NCBI GenBank assembly: GCA_016185345.1
Contig: JACPNS010000022.1
Coordinates: 116,328-180,327, forward strand
Source of the DNA: Solirubrobacterales bacterium
Lineage (GTDB): Bacteria; Actinomycetota; Thermoleophilia; Solirubrobacterales; JACPNS01
Direction: 5' to 3'
Length of the DNA: 64,000 bases
Position 1 is the stretch's first letter. Each line of letters starts with the position of its first letter. The notes beneath the pieces are model-generated. The model searched no databases. It was not told the origin of the DNA and saw nothing but the letters and a program-made list of their open reading frames with translations. Position numbers and translations under genes: made by a program. Positions 18,740 through 26,972 of the stretch are shown in pieces.

Positions 18740-18772
18740 CCGTATCACGAAACTGATAGTTTTGTCAACTAT
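18740..18772 (-). promoter_or_regulatory. Promoter and operator of the ring-cleavage operon
   Basis: Reading the minus strand, TTGACA (18763-18768) is followed after 17 nt by ATACGG (18740-18745), then 7 nt to the operon's ATG. An inverted repeat ATAGTT-5 nt-AACTAT (18756-18772) overlaps the -35 box. This is a natural site for repression, possibly by the TetR protein encoded at 19057-19725. Confidence 0.5.
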
Positions 18773-18775
18773 GAG

Positions 18776-19060
18776 TACTTCATCGCTCACGCTCGCGCCC
18801 GAGCTGCGGCCAATCTTGACGAAACAGCATTTCCCGAGCCAGAGAGCTTTCGGCTCGATCGACCGAGCGGCGTTCAGCTCGGTTGGGGCCACGGCCCGCA
18901 CACCTGCGTTGGCCTGCACCTCGCAAAGCTCGAGATGAACGCGTTGGTACGAGCGATGGTCCCGCAGGTGTCCGCCGTCGAAACTGGAGAACCGGGGCGA
19001 CTCCTCAACAACACGCTTCAGGGGATCAGCCGCCTTCCGGCGCGATTCGTACCTTCATGA
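18776..19060 (+). pseudogene. Cytochrome P450 C-terminal stub
   Basis: Reading from 18776, the frame gives ARAAANLDETAFPEPESF, then the heme-ligand loop LGWGHGPHTCVGLHLAKLE with its Cys, and the terminal P450 strands up to LPARFVPS. Only the last ~85-90 of about 400 residues remain; the I-helix, ExxR and everything earlier are missing, and there is no start signal. The stub sits between the operator of the ring-cleavage operon and the TetR gene, whose start it overlaps. It is a deletion remnant. Confidence 0.8.
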
Positions 19061-19725
19061 GAGAAGCAATGAACAGCGCCGCGACAGATGCCACCCAGGA
19101 CCGGAACTCGCGCCGGCGCGAGCAAACCCGCACGCGCCTGATCGAAGCCGCCATGACGCTGTTCGCCCGCCAAGGAACCGAGCGCACCCGGATCAACGAG
19201 ATCACCGAACTTGCCGACGTTGGTTTTGGCTCGTTCTACAACTACTTCGAGAACAAGGACGCGATCGTCAACGCGGTTCTGAGTGAGACCGCCGCCAGTC
19301 ACGCTCAGGCGATCGTCAGCGCCACCGCGAACGTCGAAGATCCGGCCGAAGTGATCTCGGTTGCCCATAGGCACTTCGTTCGGTTGGCGATCGAGGACCC
19401 GCAGCTAGCGGCACTCGCCGTGGAGCTTGTCTTCTCGAATCAGGCGATCATCGACTCTCTCCGCCCCTTCGCGCGCGAGGACTTGAAACGCGCCGCCGAG
19501 GCAGGCCGTCTAGACATCCCCGACATCGAGGCCGCGCTCCATGCCACCGGCGGCGCGCTTCAGGGAACCATCCGAGGCGTCCTCGAGGGCGAGTTGGGTT
19601 CTGAAGCCGACGTCGCGCACGCAGCTCTCATTCTGCGGATGCTCGGTCTCGCTCCCGCGGAGGCCGATGAGATCGCGCGGCGTCCGATGCCGCCGGATCG
19701 CCTGAGTGAACCAGCGGGCCAGTGA
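19057..19725 (+). CDS. TetR family transcriptional regulator
   Basis: The N-terminal helix-turn-helix is clear: RRREQTRTRLIEAAMTLFARQG then INEITELADVGFGSFYNYFENKDAI. The remainder is an all-helical ligand-binding domain. Start at ATG 19057 or the in-frame ATG at 19069, which is preceded by a GA-rich stretch. It follows the P450 stub and lies divergent to the ring-cleavage operon, so it is the best candidate for binding the inverted repeat at 18756-18772. The effector is unknown. Confidence 0.87.
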   Translation: MREAMNSAATDATQDRNSRRREQTRTRLIEAAMTLFARQGTERTRINEITELADVGFGSFYNYFENKDAIVNAVLSETAASHAQAIVSATANVEDPAEVISVAHRHFVRLAIEDPQLAALAVELVFSNQAIIDSLRPFAREDLKRAAEAGRLDIPDIEAALHATGGALQGTIRGVLEGELGSEADVAHAALILRMLGLAPAEADEIARRPMPPDRLSEPAGQ

Positions 19726-19759
19726 CCGCACGATGCGCCGCGCGTTCTACGGTGACACG

Positions 19760-20956
19760 ATGGGTTCGCGACAGCTCGAAAGCTCCTCCGCTCACAGCGC
19801 GCCACTCGACGGCCTGCGCGCGCTCGCCGCACTGTCGGTCCTGGTCTTTCATGTCTGGCTCTACGCACCCGGCGGCCCGCCGATTCCGCGGAGCTCGCTG
19901 TGGGACAAGTTCATGTTCGAGCTGAACCTCGGATTGATCTGCTTCTTCGTGCTTTCGGGCTTTTTGCTGTACCAAGCGTTCGCGCGAGCTTCACTGGTCG
20001 AAGGTCCGCGCGTGGACTTCAACCGTTACGCGGTCCGCCGTGCGGCGCGTATCGTGCCCGCCTATTGGGTTAGCCTTGCTGGCAGCATCCTTTTGTACTG
20101 GCTTTTCGGCCCGCGTCAGCTACTTCCGCCCGCCGAGCAGATTCCGCTGTTCGCCGCGTTTGCGCAGAACTACTCAGCGGCGACCGTCATGGAGCTGAAC
20201 CCAGTTACCTGGACGCTGTCGATCGAGATGGCGCTCTACCTCGTACTGCCGCTGATCGGACTCGCTGCCTACCGCTTTGGTCCCGAGCGGATCGGATACC
20301 AAGTGGCCCTGCTCGTGAGCCTGATCGGCCTGACGATCGCCTGGAATGCATTGGTCTACTCCAGCGACTGGCGTCCGATCGGCCCAAAGGTGCTGCCCGC
20401 TTACCTTGGTCACTTCGCGCTCGGCATGCTTGGAGCGCTCTGGTTTGAGCGCAGGCGCAGAGATGGGTCGGGCTCGCTGAGTGCAAGCGCGACCGCGATA
20501 CTTTTTGCCGCAGGGGCCGGGATCGTGTTTCTCGGCGGTTACTGGCACGAGACTGCCGGTAGCGGCATCACTTACGCGTCGTTCTCGGGCCTGCCTGCCG
20601 CGCTCGGATTCACGCTCATGATCAGCGCAGCCGCCGCAGGCCGTGGTCCGGCCATCAACTGGCTGCGCGCTCGGCCGCTGGTGGCGATCGGCGGGATCTC
20701 ATACGGCGTGTACCTTTGGCACCTCCCACTTCTGCTCGTCACGCGCCACGCCGGACTGATGCCAGATCCGTTCGTGCTGCGCGTCCTGGTCGTGTTGTCG
20801 CTCGCGCTGGTTGCGGGCCTTGCGAGCTGGCGCCTGATCGAGCAGCCGATGATTCGGCGCTTCCGTGCCGCTGGCGCTTCGGCCACCCGACCGACGCGAT
20901 CCCGCGTGGGCAGGGATCGCCAATTGGCGGCGAGCGGCGGCAGCGCAGGACGATAA
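19760..20956 (+). CDS. Acyltransferase family 3 (OafA/YrhL-like) membrane protein
   Basis: A polytopic membrane acyltransferase with about ten hydrophobic segments. The diagnostic N-terminal motif APLDGLRALAALSVLVFHVW (with the catalytic-type His) and FVLSGFLLYQAF, then RRAARIVPAYWVS, are present. Members O-acetylate or acylate sugars, glycans or lipids at the cytoplasmic membrane. In-frame starts exist at 19706, 19733 and 19760; I chose 19760 because the preceding residues are not family-like and the first would overlap the TetR gene. Confidence 0.87.
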   Translation: MGSRQLESSSAHSAPLDGLRALAALSVLVFHVWLYAPGGPPIPRSSLWDKFMFELNLGLICFFVLSGFLLYQAFARASLVEGPRVDFNRYAVRRAARIVPAYWVSLAGSILLYWLFGPRQLLPPAEQIPLFAAFAQNYSAATVMELNPVTWTLSIEMALYLVLPLIGLAAYRFGPERIGYQVALLVSLIGLTIAWNALVYSSDWRPIGPKVLPAYLGHFALGMLGALWFERRRRDGSGSLSASATAILFAAGAGIVFLGGYWHETAGSGITYASFSGLPAALGFTLMISAAAAGRGPAINWLRARPLVAIGGISYGVYLWHLPLLLVTRHAGLMPDPFVLRVLVVLSLALVAGLASWRLIEQPMIRRFRAAGASATRPTRSRVGRDRQLAASGGSAGR

Positions 20957-21150
20957 CTACAGCGTTGCGACCTGCTCACTTGGCGAATGGCCAGCAGGTC
21001 GCCGAGCGTTCGACTGACACCCGCGGCCTCGACAACCAGAATGACTCGGCCGCACTGGTTGGCCGAAAAGCAGGCGAGTCGTATCACCGCCGCGTTGACC
21101 GCGCTGCCACTGACACCGATGCCAGGACGCGCCCGCGCACTGCCTGACGT
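20957..21150 (-). pseudogene. Possible remnant of an MFS transporter
   Basis: On the minus strand a stretch reads NAAVIRLACFSANQCGRVIL followed by VVEAAGVSRTLGDLLA, which resembles the mid-C-terminal half of TetA-like MFS transporters (..RGRVLG..QSxGSLARxLGPLLA). There is no start, the frame is not sustained on either side, and similarity is judged by eye, so this is a weak call. Otherwise the 248-bp gap from 20957 holds nothing I can support. Confidence 0.25.
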
Positions 21151-21204
21151 AGTAGTTGATCGATCGCGATGTTGAAGCGCCCGGTGAGCGCCGGCTGCCG
21201 TCGG

Positions 21205-21774
21205 TCAGGTCAAATCACCCAATGCCCGATCGAGAAACACCAACACATCGGTCTTCCCCACCAGCGACAGCAGGTGCACATAAACGCTCGCGAGATCCGC
21301 GTCCGTCGACACCTGCTCCTGCAGGCACTGCAGCATCGCCTGATGCGGCCGGCCGTCGTTGCAGATCTCGAGGTATCCCTTGGCGTCGGCCACGGCGAGC
21401 ACCTGCCGCGAGATCCTCTCGGCGTCCTGAAACGCCGCCTGCCGCTCGGCGATCACGCCGTGCAACAACTCGCTGCCGCGCTGCAGCACAAGCGAAGCGA
21501 CCCCATCCTGAATCTTTCGCGCAGTCGGCCGACCGGTGAACGAGATCTCTTCGCTGTACACTCCGCGCGCTGACTCGATCAGCATCGCGCGCAGGGCAGC
21601 AATCTGCGAGACGACCGGCAGGTGGTTGCTCGTCAGCGATTCTTCGGTGTTCTTCAGCCAGAAAAGCACCGCATCCGGAAAGCCGGTGCGCCGCGCTTCA
21701 AGTTGATTCACCAGATCTGGCACCTGCAGCAGCTTCGCCGAGATGTCCTCGTACTGAACGACGTTCAGCGCCAT
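21205..21774 (-). CDS. Uncharacterised protein encoded after Fic
   Basis: A 189-residue soluble, mostly helical protein with no motif I recognise (starts MALNVVQYEDISAKLLQV; ends FLDRALGDLT). It begins 33 bp after the Fic gene stop on the same strand, so the two are probably co-transcribed. A role as a partner, antitoxin or substrate of Fic is possible but is inference from position only. Confidence 0.6.
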   Translation of the reverse strand: MALNVVQYEDISAKLLQVPDLVNQLEARRTGFPDAVLFWLKNTEESLTSNHLPVVSQIAALRAMLIESARGVYSEEISFTGRPTARKIQDGVASLVLQRGSELLHGVIAERQAAFQDAERISRQVLAVADAKGYLEICNDGRPHQAMLQCLQEQVSTDADLASVYVHLLSLVGKTDVLVFLDRALGDLT

Positions 21775-21807
21775 CAGCTATTCCGGCGAGAGGGTGTTAG
21801 CTGTCGC

Positions 21808-22869
21808 TCAGGATCCGAGCTTTTGTCGGCGTCGCCACCGCGCGGATCGGCCACGACCAACTTCAATGTGGCCGTCTGCGCGCAGGACGTTCAACACAAG
21901 CATGATCGTCGCCGGGCTCACCCACGGCAACGCTGCCTCCAGGTCGGCGCGAGAAAATTGCGCTGGCGCCTGGTTCATGACCCAGTGTTCTACCTGCTCC
22001 TGCTTGCTGAGTCCGTCCATCGATCCCGCCGCGGCGATGCGGCTCTCAAAATCCGAGTACGCGGTCGCCAGGATCGAGATGAAGTATTCCGCCCAGGGCC
22101 AGATGTTGTGCTCGCCGTCAGTCTCAACCCAGTTGCGCTGCGACTGGTAGAGATTCGCGTAGTACTGATTCTTGCTCTCAAATATGCGCTGCTCGAGACT
22201 TACGTAGCGAACAACGCCATACCCGCTCTCTAGAAGCTCGGAGTTGGTGGCCAGGCGCGTCGTGCGCCCGTTGCCGTCTGCGAACGGATGGATCGAGAGC
22301 AGGTCGAGCGCGAGCGCAGCGACCAGGAGGACCGGGTGCGCGGCGCGGTCCTTTTGAGCCCGCACGTAGCGGTCAATCAGCTCGGTGAGCAAAAACTCGC
22401 ACTCCTCCGGAGCGGGCGGCACATAGACGATTTCGGCGCGTCCGGATTGGCGCGAGATGATCTGGTTGGGTTCGGATTTGAGAAATCCACCGCGGCCGTC
22501 AACGTGCTGAAGCAGTTTCCGGTGAATATGCATAAGTAGGGCAAACGAGATCGGCTCGGGCGCTCGCTGGATCAGCTCATCGAGCGCGTCCCGGTATCCC
22601 GCGAACTCTTGCTCCGTGCGATTGCGGAATGTCATTCGACCGTCCGCCAAGGCTTTGGCGCGTCCCTCCGCCACGTTGATCCCTTCGATGGCATTGGAAG
22701 CAGTGATCGACTCTACGCGAGCGCCTTCGGACAGACGTTCCAGCAACCGCGGCCGCTGGTCCCGGAACAGATCCTCCTTCCCCCGTCCACCGTCGATCGT
22801 CGACAGAAGAACCGAGACTTGCCGGGGCTGGCTCGAGAACGTTTTGTCGAGGTCGATGAAACTCTTCAT
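21808..22869 (-). CDS. Fic family AMPylase with winged-helix C-terminus
   Basis: A 353-residue class-II Fic protein. The inhibitory-helix motif SNAIEGI lies near residue 61, and the catalytic motif HPFADGNGRTTR (His for catalysis, then the anion-binding loop) near residue 195. The C-terminal ~70 residues (VSPATIMLVLNVLRADGHIEVG) look like a winged helix, suggesting that it binds its own promoter. Fic enzymes transfer AMP to Ser/Thr/Tyr of targets; in this type the inhibitory Glu keeps activity low. An array of four short repeats lies directly upstream. Confidence 0.92.
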   Translation of the reverse strand: MKSFIDLDKTFSSQPRQVSVLLSTIDGGRGKEDLFRDQRPRLLERLSEGARVESITASNAIEGINVAEGRAKALADGRMTFRNRTEQEFAGYRDALDELIQRAPEPISFALLMHIHRKLLQHVDGRGGFLKSEPNQIISRQSGRAEIVYVPPAPEECEFLLTELIDRYVRAQKDRAAHPVLLVAALALDLLSIHPFADGNGRTTRLATNSELLESGYGVVRYVSLEQRIFESKNQYYANLYQSQRNWVETDGEHNIWPWAEYFISILATAYSDFESRIAAAGSMDGLSKQEQVEHWVMNQAPAQFSRADLEAALPWVSPATIMLVLNVLRADGHIEVGRGRSARWRRRQKLGS

Positions 22870-22942
22870 AAATCCACTTATCCGATGATAAAACCACTAA
22901 TTTGACAGATACTAGTGGATTTATATGGGGATTAGCGGATTA
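22869..22942. promoter_or_regulatory. Four-copy operator array upstream of fic
   Basis: Copies of a 12-bp motif resembling TTAGTGGATTTA: two on the minus strand (22869-22880, overlapping the fic start codon; 22889-22900) and two on the plus strand (22912-22923; 22931-22942). The pairs face each other around position 22906. The local sequence is AT-rich against the GC-rich surroundings. Likely autoregulatory site for the Fic winged-helix domain. Confidence 0.55.
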
Positions 22943-23049
22943 TTGCGTCAGGGGCGCGCCAACGGGGTGGCTTCGGACTGCGCGTCGGGCGCAGCCAGAG
23001 CTGACGCTACGTGTCGCGGTCCAGCATCCCCATATGCGCGCGGTCGCAG

Positions 23050-23097
23050 TGCACTGACGGGATCGCGGCCTGAAGCTGGAAGCGTCCGATCGGGCCA
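23050..23097 (-). pseudogene. Short remnant resembling an ECF sigma factor C-terminus
   Basis: Minus-strand translation gives GPIGRFQLQAAIPSVH, close to the GPYQLQAAIAAVHAEA block of long ECF sigma factors. Stops flank it closely. Too short for more than a tentative call; it belongs to the scar between the Fic promoter and the integrase remnant. Confidence 0.22.
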
Positions 23098-23134
23098 CTT
23101 CAAGCAGATCATCTCGCTCTGAGAACGGCAATCA

Positions 23135-23172
23135 CAACTGGCCCCACCGCGGCAACTTCAACTGGCCCCACC
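23135..23172. repeat. Tandem 14-bp repeat resembling an IS21-type end
   Basis: CAACTGGCCCCACC occurs at 23135-23148 and again at 23159-23172. Multiple terminal repeats containing GTGGGGCCAGTTG are familiar from IS21-group element ends in actinobacteria. No istA/istB gene is left nearby, so this would be a stranded end. Confidence 0.4.
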
Positions 23173-23277
23173 TCGGGCACTGACTCGTCCACCGGGGGCG
23201 ACTGATCTCACCATACGTTGCCGAGGCCGAGAAATCGACTCGTTGCAGAACTATCGATCTGACCAATCGTGTCCGTC

Positions 23278-23492
23278 GCCCTACGGCCTACGGCACTCGC
23301 CTGCGAGCCTGCTGGCTGCGTCAGGGCATGTCCGTGGTCGGGGTCGCGGCGATCATCGGTCACTCGCCCGCGATGTGCCTCTCGACCCACGCGCACGTCA
23401 TCGCCGATCTCGACCCGGACGACAGAAAACCGGCGAGCGCGCTGATCGATGAGGCTCGCCGAGAGGTCGCTCAGCACGCGAACGACGACTAA
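23278..23492 (+). pseudogene. Tyrosine recombinase (phage-type integrase) C-terminal remnant
   Basis: The frame at 23278 reads PYGLRHSPASLL (the box-II LRHS arginine block), then a frameshift near 23310 leads to QGMSVVGVAAIIGHSPAM and CLSTHAHVIADL, ending in DD-stop at 23492. This is the expected order of the catalytic C-terminus of phage integrases. The nucleophile position, normally Tyr in (S/T)TYxHV, is His here. Frameshift, missing N-terminus and missing nucleophile make it inactive. It marks a former integrative element. Confidence 0.72.
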
Positions 23493-23566
23493 ACGAAGAA
23501 GGGGCCCGGTCAAATGTTCGCCATTTGTCCGCCGGCAATCCCCTTCCCAAGAGGTTCGCCAGCTAA

Positions 23567-23749
23567 AAACCCGCTTGAAACCTAAGCCCTCTTCCGGACT
23601 CGAACCGGAGACCCCTTCCTTACCATCCGGCCTGAGGTGTCTAAAGGGTCTTCTTGAGTCTGGTTTAGGGCTTAGGTATGCGGTTTCTGTTTGTCACGAT
23701 TGTCTCGATCGGACTCGTTTTGAATGATTGGGTTCGGGTTTTGTTCGCC
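23567..23749 (+). repeat. 183-bp direct repeat, copy 1, with 96-nt nested hairpin
   Basis: Same length and orientation as the repeat at 34339-34521 (constant offset 10,772; about 20 mismatches counted by eye). Positions 23581-23676 fold as three stacked stems: 23581-23590 with 23667-23676 (10 bp), 23594-23601 with 23656-23663 (8 bp), and 23608-23614 with 23646-23652 (7 bp), closed by a 31-nt loop. Not a protein gene and not a standard tRNA. Possible structured RNA or non-autonomous mobile element. Confidence 0.85.
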
Positions 23750-23820
23750 AGATCGGCACCCTTCCCAGTCAACACGCAACTTGGAATCGCCACGTCTTGA
23801 ACGACGCTCACCGTCGCTCT

Positions 23821-24327
23821 CTAACGGGCGCTTCCAGCGTCCTTCCACGAATACCAAGCCTCCGGCAACTCACTCCCGCCGGCCTCAAAATGTTCGACCG
23901 GCACTTCAATGAAAAGCGCGTGGCAGTCCGCGATCACAGTTTCCCTATCGCTCACCCGCCCAGCGAGGTAGAGCTTGCGACCGTCGATCCGCTCACACCA
24001 GGCTTCGACATCCAATTCGCGGCCCAGAAGGGCCGGTGATCGAAAATCCACTGTCAGGCTGGCAGTAACCGCTGGCCGTCGAAGAATCAACAGCATTGTG
24101 CCCAGCGAATCGTCGAGAACTGTGGCGATCGCTCCCCCGTGGGCGATGCCGGGCGCCCCTTCCTGACGACGATCGAGGCAAACCTTTCCCTTGATTCGCT
24201 CGCCGTCGATGCGCAGCTTCAATCCCATGCCGGCAGGGTTTTCCGGTCCGCAGCCCAAGCAGTGAGCGTGATGAGGCGGAAGAGTTCCGTCCTCGAGCGG
24301 CGTCACGGGCCAGTCTTCGGGCTTCAC
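23821..24327 (-). CDS. PaaI/hotdog-fold thioesterase
   Basis: A 168-residue hotdog protein: HHAHCLGCGPENPAGMGLKL at the N-terminus (the CxGCGxxNPxGL signature of this branch), then APGIAHGGAIATVLDDSLG, the active-site HGG with downstream Asp, and TASLTVDFRSPALLGREL. Presumed acyl-CoA thioesterase. Its start overlaps the end of the truncated BtrH-like gene by 4 bp, so both were once one transcription unit. Confidence 0.85.
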   Translation of the reverse strand: MKPEDWPVTPLEDGTLPPHHAHCLGCGPENPAGMGLKLRIDGERIKGKVCLDRRQEGAPGIAHGGAIATVLDDSLGTMLLILRRPAVTASLTVDFRSPALLGRELDVEAWCERIDGRKLYLAGRVSDRETVIADCHALFIEVPVEHFEAGGSELPEAWYSWKDAGSAR

Positions 24328-25220
24328 AGCAGATCCTCCATAAGGCTGGTCATCGCAACAACACCCTCTCTCTCGAGGCGGGCGATGTCGCGAACAACCG
24401 GACGCCCCGATTCGTGGTCAGCAGCCTCAGCGCATTTCGCAAGCGTCACCCACGCGTCGGCCAGTTCTTCATATTTTTCGCCGACGCGGACAAGCGCGGG
24501 CTCCTCGAGCAGGTCGCCAAGATCAAGCAGATACTGCGCGTGAAGCGAACGAAACATGGCGCCGCCGGTTCCGGCCTTCACGATAAATACGCGTAGCCCC
24601 GCGAGTGCATCAGGAAGAGTCGAGCCGAACAACTGCGGCCAATCTTCATACGCGGTCGCGAAGTAATCGACGCCATCCAGCCCTGACGCCCCTTGCATGC
24701 CGGCAAGGGCTTCCCCACCCCCGCTCATGTTCTCGATCGCGCGTTCAATCGCTGCTCTCCCGGATTCCCGCGGGTCTCTCAGCTCGTCGGGCCATTCATA
24801 GACGAACATCGTGTGGTCGTTCGGACCAGGAAATGACTCGGAACTCCGCGCCCTCGCAAGTCCCGCAAGGCTGCAGGTTTGGATTTCGTCCCGGTCATTG
24901 TCCGCAACGAAGGCCACGCCAGCTGATTCGTCGTAGCCGACAACGACGATGTCGTGGCGCGTGTTGTGCATTCGGACGTTGAGGTAGTCGAGGTGCTTGA
25001 TGTCGGCCCAGACCATCGTCGGACGGCCGGCGTCAAGCTCATCACGCAAGATTTCCCAGCCTTTCGTAGGCTCGCTGGCTTCGCGGACCGTGAGTTCGAT
25101 GCCCATGTGCGCCGCGAAATCGCGCTCCATATCTGCCGTTCGCCCGACCAGGTAGATCGGCGGAGTGATGTTCTGAACCTCAACGTAGAGGAATCCCAGT
25201 CCGCCCCCCAGGCCGAACAC
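24324..25220 (-). pseudogene. BtrH-like (DUF4872) acyltransferase, N-terminus deleted
   Basis: The sequence begins inside the BtrH_N domain at FGLGGGLGFLY and continues through HDIVVVGYD and FVADNDRDEIQTCSL to a helical DUF4872-type C-terminus, as in the family that includes butirosin BtrH. The first ~35-40 residues, which hold the conserved Cys-His region of the family, are absent. The break coincides, within a few bases, with the break in the divergent TetR gene, so one deletion removed both 5' ends and the shared promoter. Probably non-functional, although the open frame is otherwise clean for 298 codons. Confidence 0.75.
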
Positions 25221-25762
25221 TCGCCGAGTACGGGTATGCGAACTGCTCGATGCAGCGCATTGCCGATCACGCAGAAGTTGACAAGCGGATGCTCCACTAC
25301 TACTTCGGCGACCGCAACGGCCTGACCGTTCAGATTGCCGAGCGAGTCGGAGACCGACTTCTCGCGGGATTCACAAGCGCGATCGAAGGATTGTCAGGCC
25401 CGCGCGAGATCGCGGCCGCCGGCTTCGAATCGCTCTGGGAGAACGTCGTGGCCGAGCCGCGACTCCACGCCGTGCACCTGGGCCTCGTGTCTGCGGCCGT
25501 GACCGATGATTCGCTGCGCGCGCAGGTGGCGCGGATTCGAGATCGCTACTCCGAGGTGATTCTGCAGCTCGCGGAGAGAGGCCGCAAGGCCGGCTTGCAG
25601 CTTCGTCTGAATGACGAAACTCTCGTCGGTCTGATTCTGGCCGGGCTCAACGGCCTGACCGTCGACTACCTGCAGCGCGGCGAAACGCAGGAACTGACCC
25701 AGTCGTTGGCAGAATTTCAGTCATGGTTGATGCAACTGGCGAGACCTCTCGCCGACGCATGA
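25214..25762 (+). pseudogene. TetR family regulator, N-terminus deleted
   Basis: The frame enters at LAEYGYANCSMQRIADHAEV, which is the middle of a TetR DNA-binding domain (end of helix 1, then the helix-turn-helix KRMLHYYFGDRNGL). The first ~20 residues of helix 1 are missing and the sequence runs into the antisense of the BtrH-like gene. The ligand domain to LARPLADA is intact. An internal ATG at 25250 would give a protein lacking helix 1, unlikely to bind DNA properly. Confidence 0.7.
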
Positions 25763-25796
25763 CCGCTGAGAGAACGACGCGAACGGGCTCGTTCAG

Positions 25797-25830
25797 CTAT
25801 TATCGACGTACTGTTTGACGCTATGTCAAT
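25797..25830 (+). promoter_or_regulatory. Promoter and TetR-type operator of the R2lox operon
   Basis: TATTAT at 25797-25802 is a plausible -10. Just downstream, TTTGACGCTATGTCAAT (25814-25830) is an imperfect palindrome differing at only three positions from the perfect palindrome before alkB (29711-29727). Repressor binding here would block transcription from this promoter. Confidence 0.55.
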
Positions 25831-25869
25831 CGTCTTCGAACCAGCCAATCTGAATCAGGGAGTCAATCG

Positions 25870-26775
25870 GTGGCCACTCTTCTCGAACTCACCAGCCAGG
25901 GCGACGTCGCCACAATCAGCGACGAATCGAAACTGGCGAACATCGAACTACAGCGACCACAACAGCTCTATGAACTCTGGGAGCGTCAGCCGTGGTCCGC
26001 GCACGCGATCGATCTGAGCCAGGACATCGAGGACTGGAAGCAGTTTCCTGAATCCGAGAAAGGCGACGTCATCTGGGGCCTCTCGTCTTTCTTCGTGGGC
26101 GAGGAAAGGGTTACCACCCAATTCTCCGGTCTGGTGATGGCCTATGACGATCAGTCCGAGGAAGCCTTCCTCACCACGCAGCAGGTCGACGAAGCTCGTC
26201 ACACCCAGTTCTTTGCGCGGTACTACGAGGAAGTATTCAGCATCGGCGATGGGATCGAGGCGCAGCTCGAGCGCGTGCGAGCGGATGTGAACGAGGGTTT
26301 CCTCTCGCTGTTTGACGAACATCTCGTGAACGCCTGCAAGCAGCTCGTTGATCACCCCGATGACATGGAAGCCAAGGTCGACTTCGTCACCACCTACCAC
26401 ATGGTCATCGAAGGCACGCTCGCGCTGACCGGGCAGTTTTTCATCACCGACTTCTTCGAGAACCGCGGAATCATGCCGGGATTTGTGGACGGTTTCAAGA
26501 AGATCAGCCAGGACGAGCATCGACACGTCGCCTACGGGACATGGTTCCTCAAAGAGGCCTGCAAGGACCCGGCCCTCGCCAGCCGAATGCAGGCCAAGCT
26601 GGCCGAGCTTCTGCCGATCGCCGCAACTGTCCTCGTGCCCAAGGGCGCAGATCCCTTCGGTGAATGGACGCTGCTCGGCTACGACTCGGCGAAGGTGAAC
26701 GAATTCGCTTTCACCGCACTCTCGCGACGCCTTCGCGTCATCGGCGTCGGCCTCCCGGAAGTCGCCCCGGCATGA
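25870..26775 (+). CDS. R2-like ligand-binding oxidase (R2lox)
   Basis: A 301-residue ferritin-like dimetal-carboxylate protein. Predicted metal ligands are E78, E108/H111 (DEARH), E181 and E216/H219 (DEHRH). Spacings E-x2-V (V81) and Y176-x4-E181 match the Val-Tyr ether cross-link pair that defines R2lox (Mn/Fe) proteins rather than ribonucleotide reductase R2. Family members bind a long-chain fatty-acid-like ligand; physiological substrate is not established. First gene of an operon with rubredoxin and P450: its stop overlaps the rubredoxin ATG. A role in hydrocarbon oxidation is inferred from the shared operator with alkB. Confidence 0.85.
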   Translation: MATLLELTSQGDVATISDESKLANIELQRPQQLYELWERQPWSAHAIDLSQDIEDWKQFPESEKGDVIWGLSSFFVGEERVTTQFSGLVMAYDDQSEEAFLTTQQVDEARHTQFFARYYEEVFSIGDGIEAQLERVRADVNEGFLSLFDEHLVNACKQLVDHPDDMEAKVDFVTTYHMVIEGTLALTGQFFITDFFENRGIMPGFVDGFKKISQDEHRHVAYGTWFLKEACKDPALASRMQAKLAELLPIAATVLVPKGADPFGEWTLLGYDSAKVNEFAFTALSRRLRVIGVGLPEVAPA

Positions 26776-26972
26776 GCTCCCCAGGAACGATCGCTGAGTC
26801 CGCATTGTCTCAGATCTGGATCTGCGAGCCGTGCGGAATGATTTACGACCCGGTCGACGGCGATCCCGACGGCGGCATTCCGCCGGGAACGCCGTTTGAA
26901 AGTGTTCCCGACACCTGGATGTGTCCCGTCTGCGGCGCGCGCAAGCGCGACTTTGTTCCCTATGAAAACTGA
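26772..26972 (+). CDS. Rubredoxin
   Basis: A 66-residue rubredoxin: [16 protein letters not shown] and [13 protein letters not shown] provide the four Cys for one Fe; the loop [18 protein letters not shown] is typical of AlkG/RubA-type electron donors to alkane hydroxylases. The first ~13 residues are an extra polar extension. It overlaps R2lox by ATGA and the P450 start lies within its last codons. Could serve the P450, the R2lox protein or AlkB encoded nearby. Confidence 0.93.
   Translation: MSSPGTIAESALSQIWICEPCGMIYDPVDGDPDGGIPPGTPFESVPDTWMCPVCGARKRDFVPYEN

Noticed and set aside
22925..23131. Small open frames on both strands after the Fic promoter
   Set aside because: No domain or start signal; the region is better read as degraded mobile-element sequence.
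23581..23676. tRNA-like gene on the minus strand, because copy 1 of the repeat reads like a T-arm (CCGG-TTCGAGT-CCGG) and a 7-bp acceptor
   Set aside because: Copy 2 breaks the T-stem, the D-arm and anticodon arm do not fit, and there is no GG in the D-loop. The plus-strand three-stem hairpin is kept in both copies and explains the sequence better.
23449..23727. Conserved short protein (KPSSGLEPETPSLPSGL..) open in both 183-bp repeats (also 34116-34502)
   Set aside because: The frame is just the hairpin read through; substitutions between copies change residues but keep RNA pairing, and neither copy has a proper start or ribosome site.
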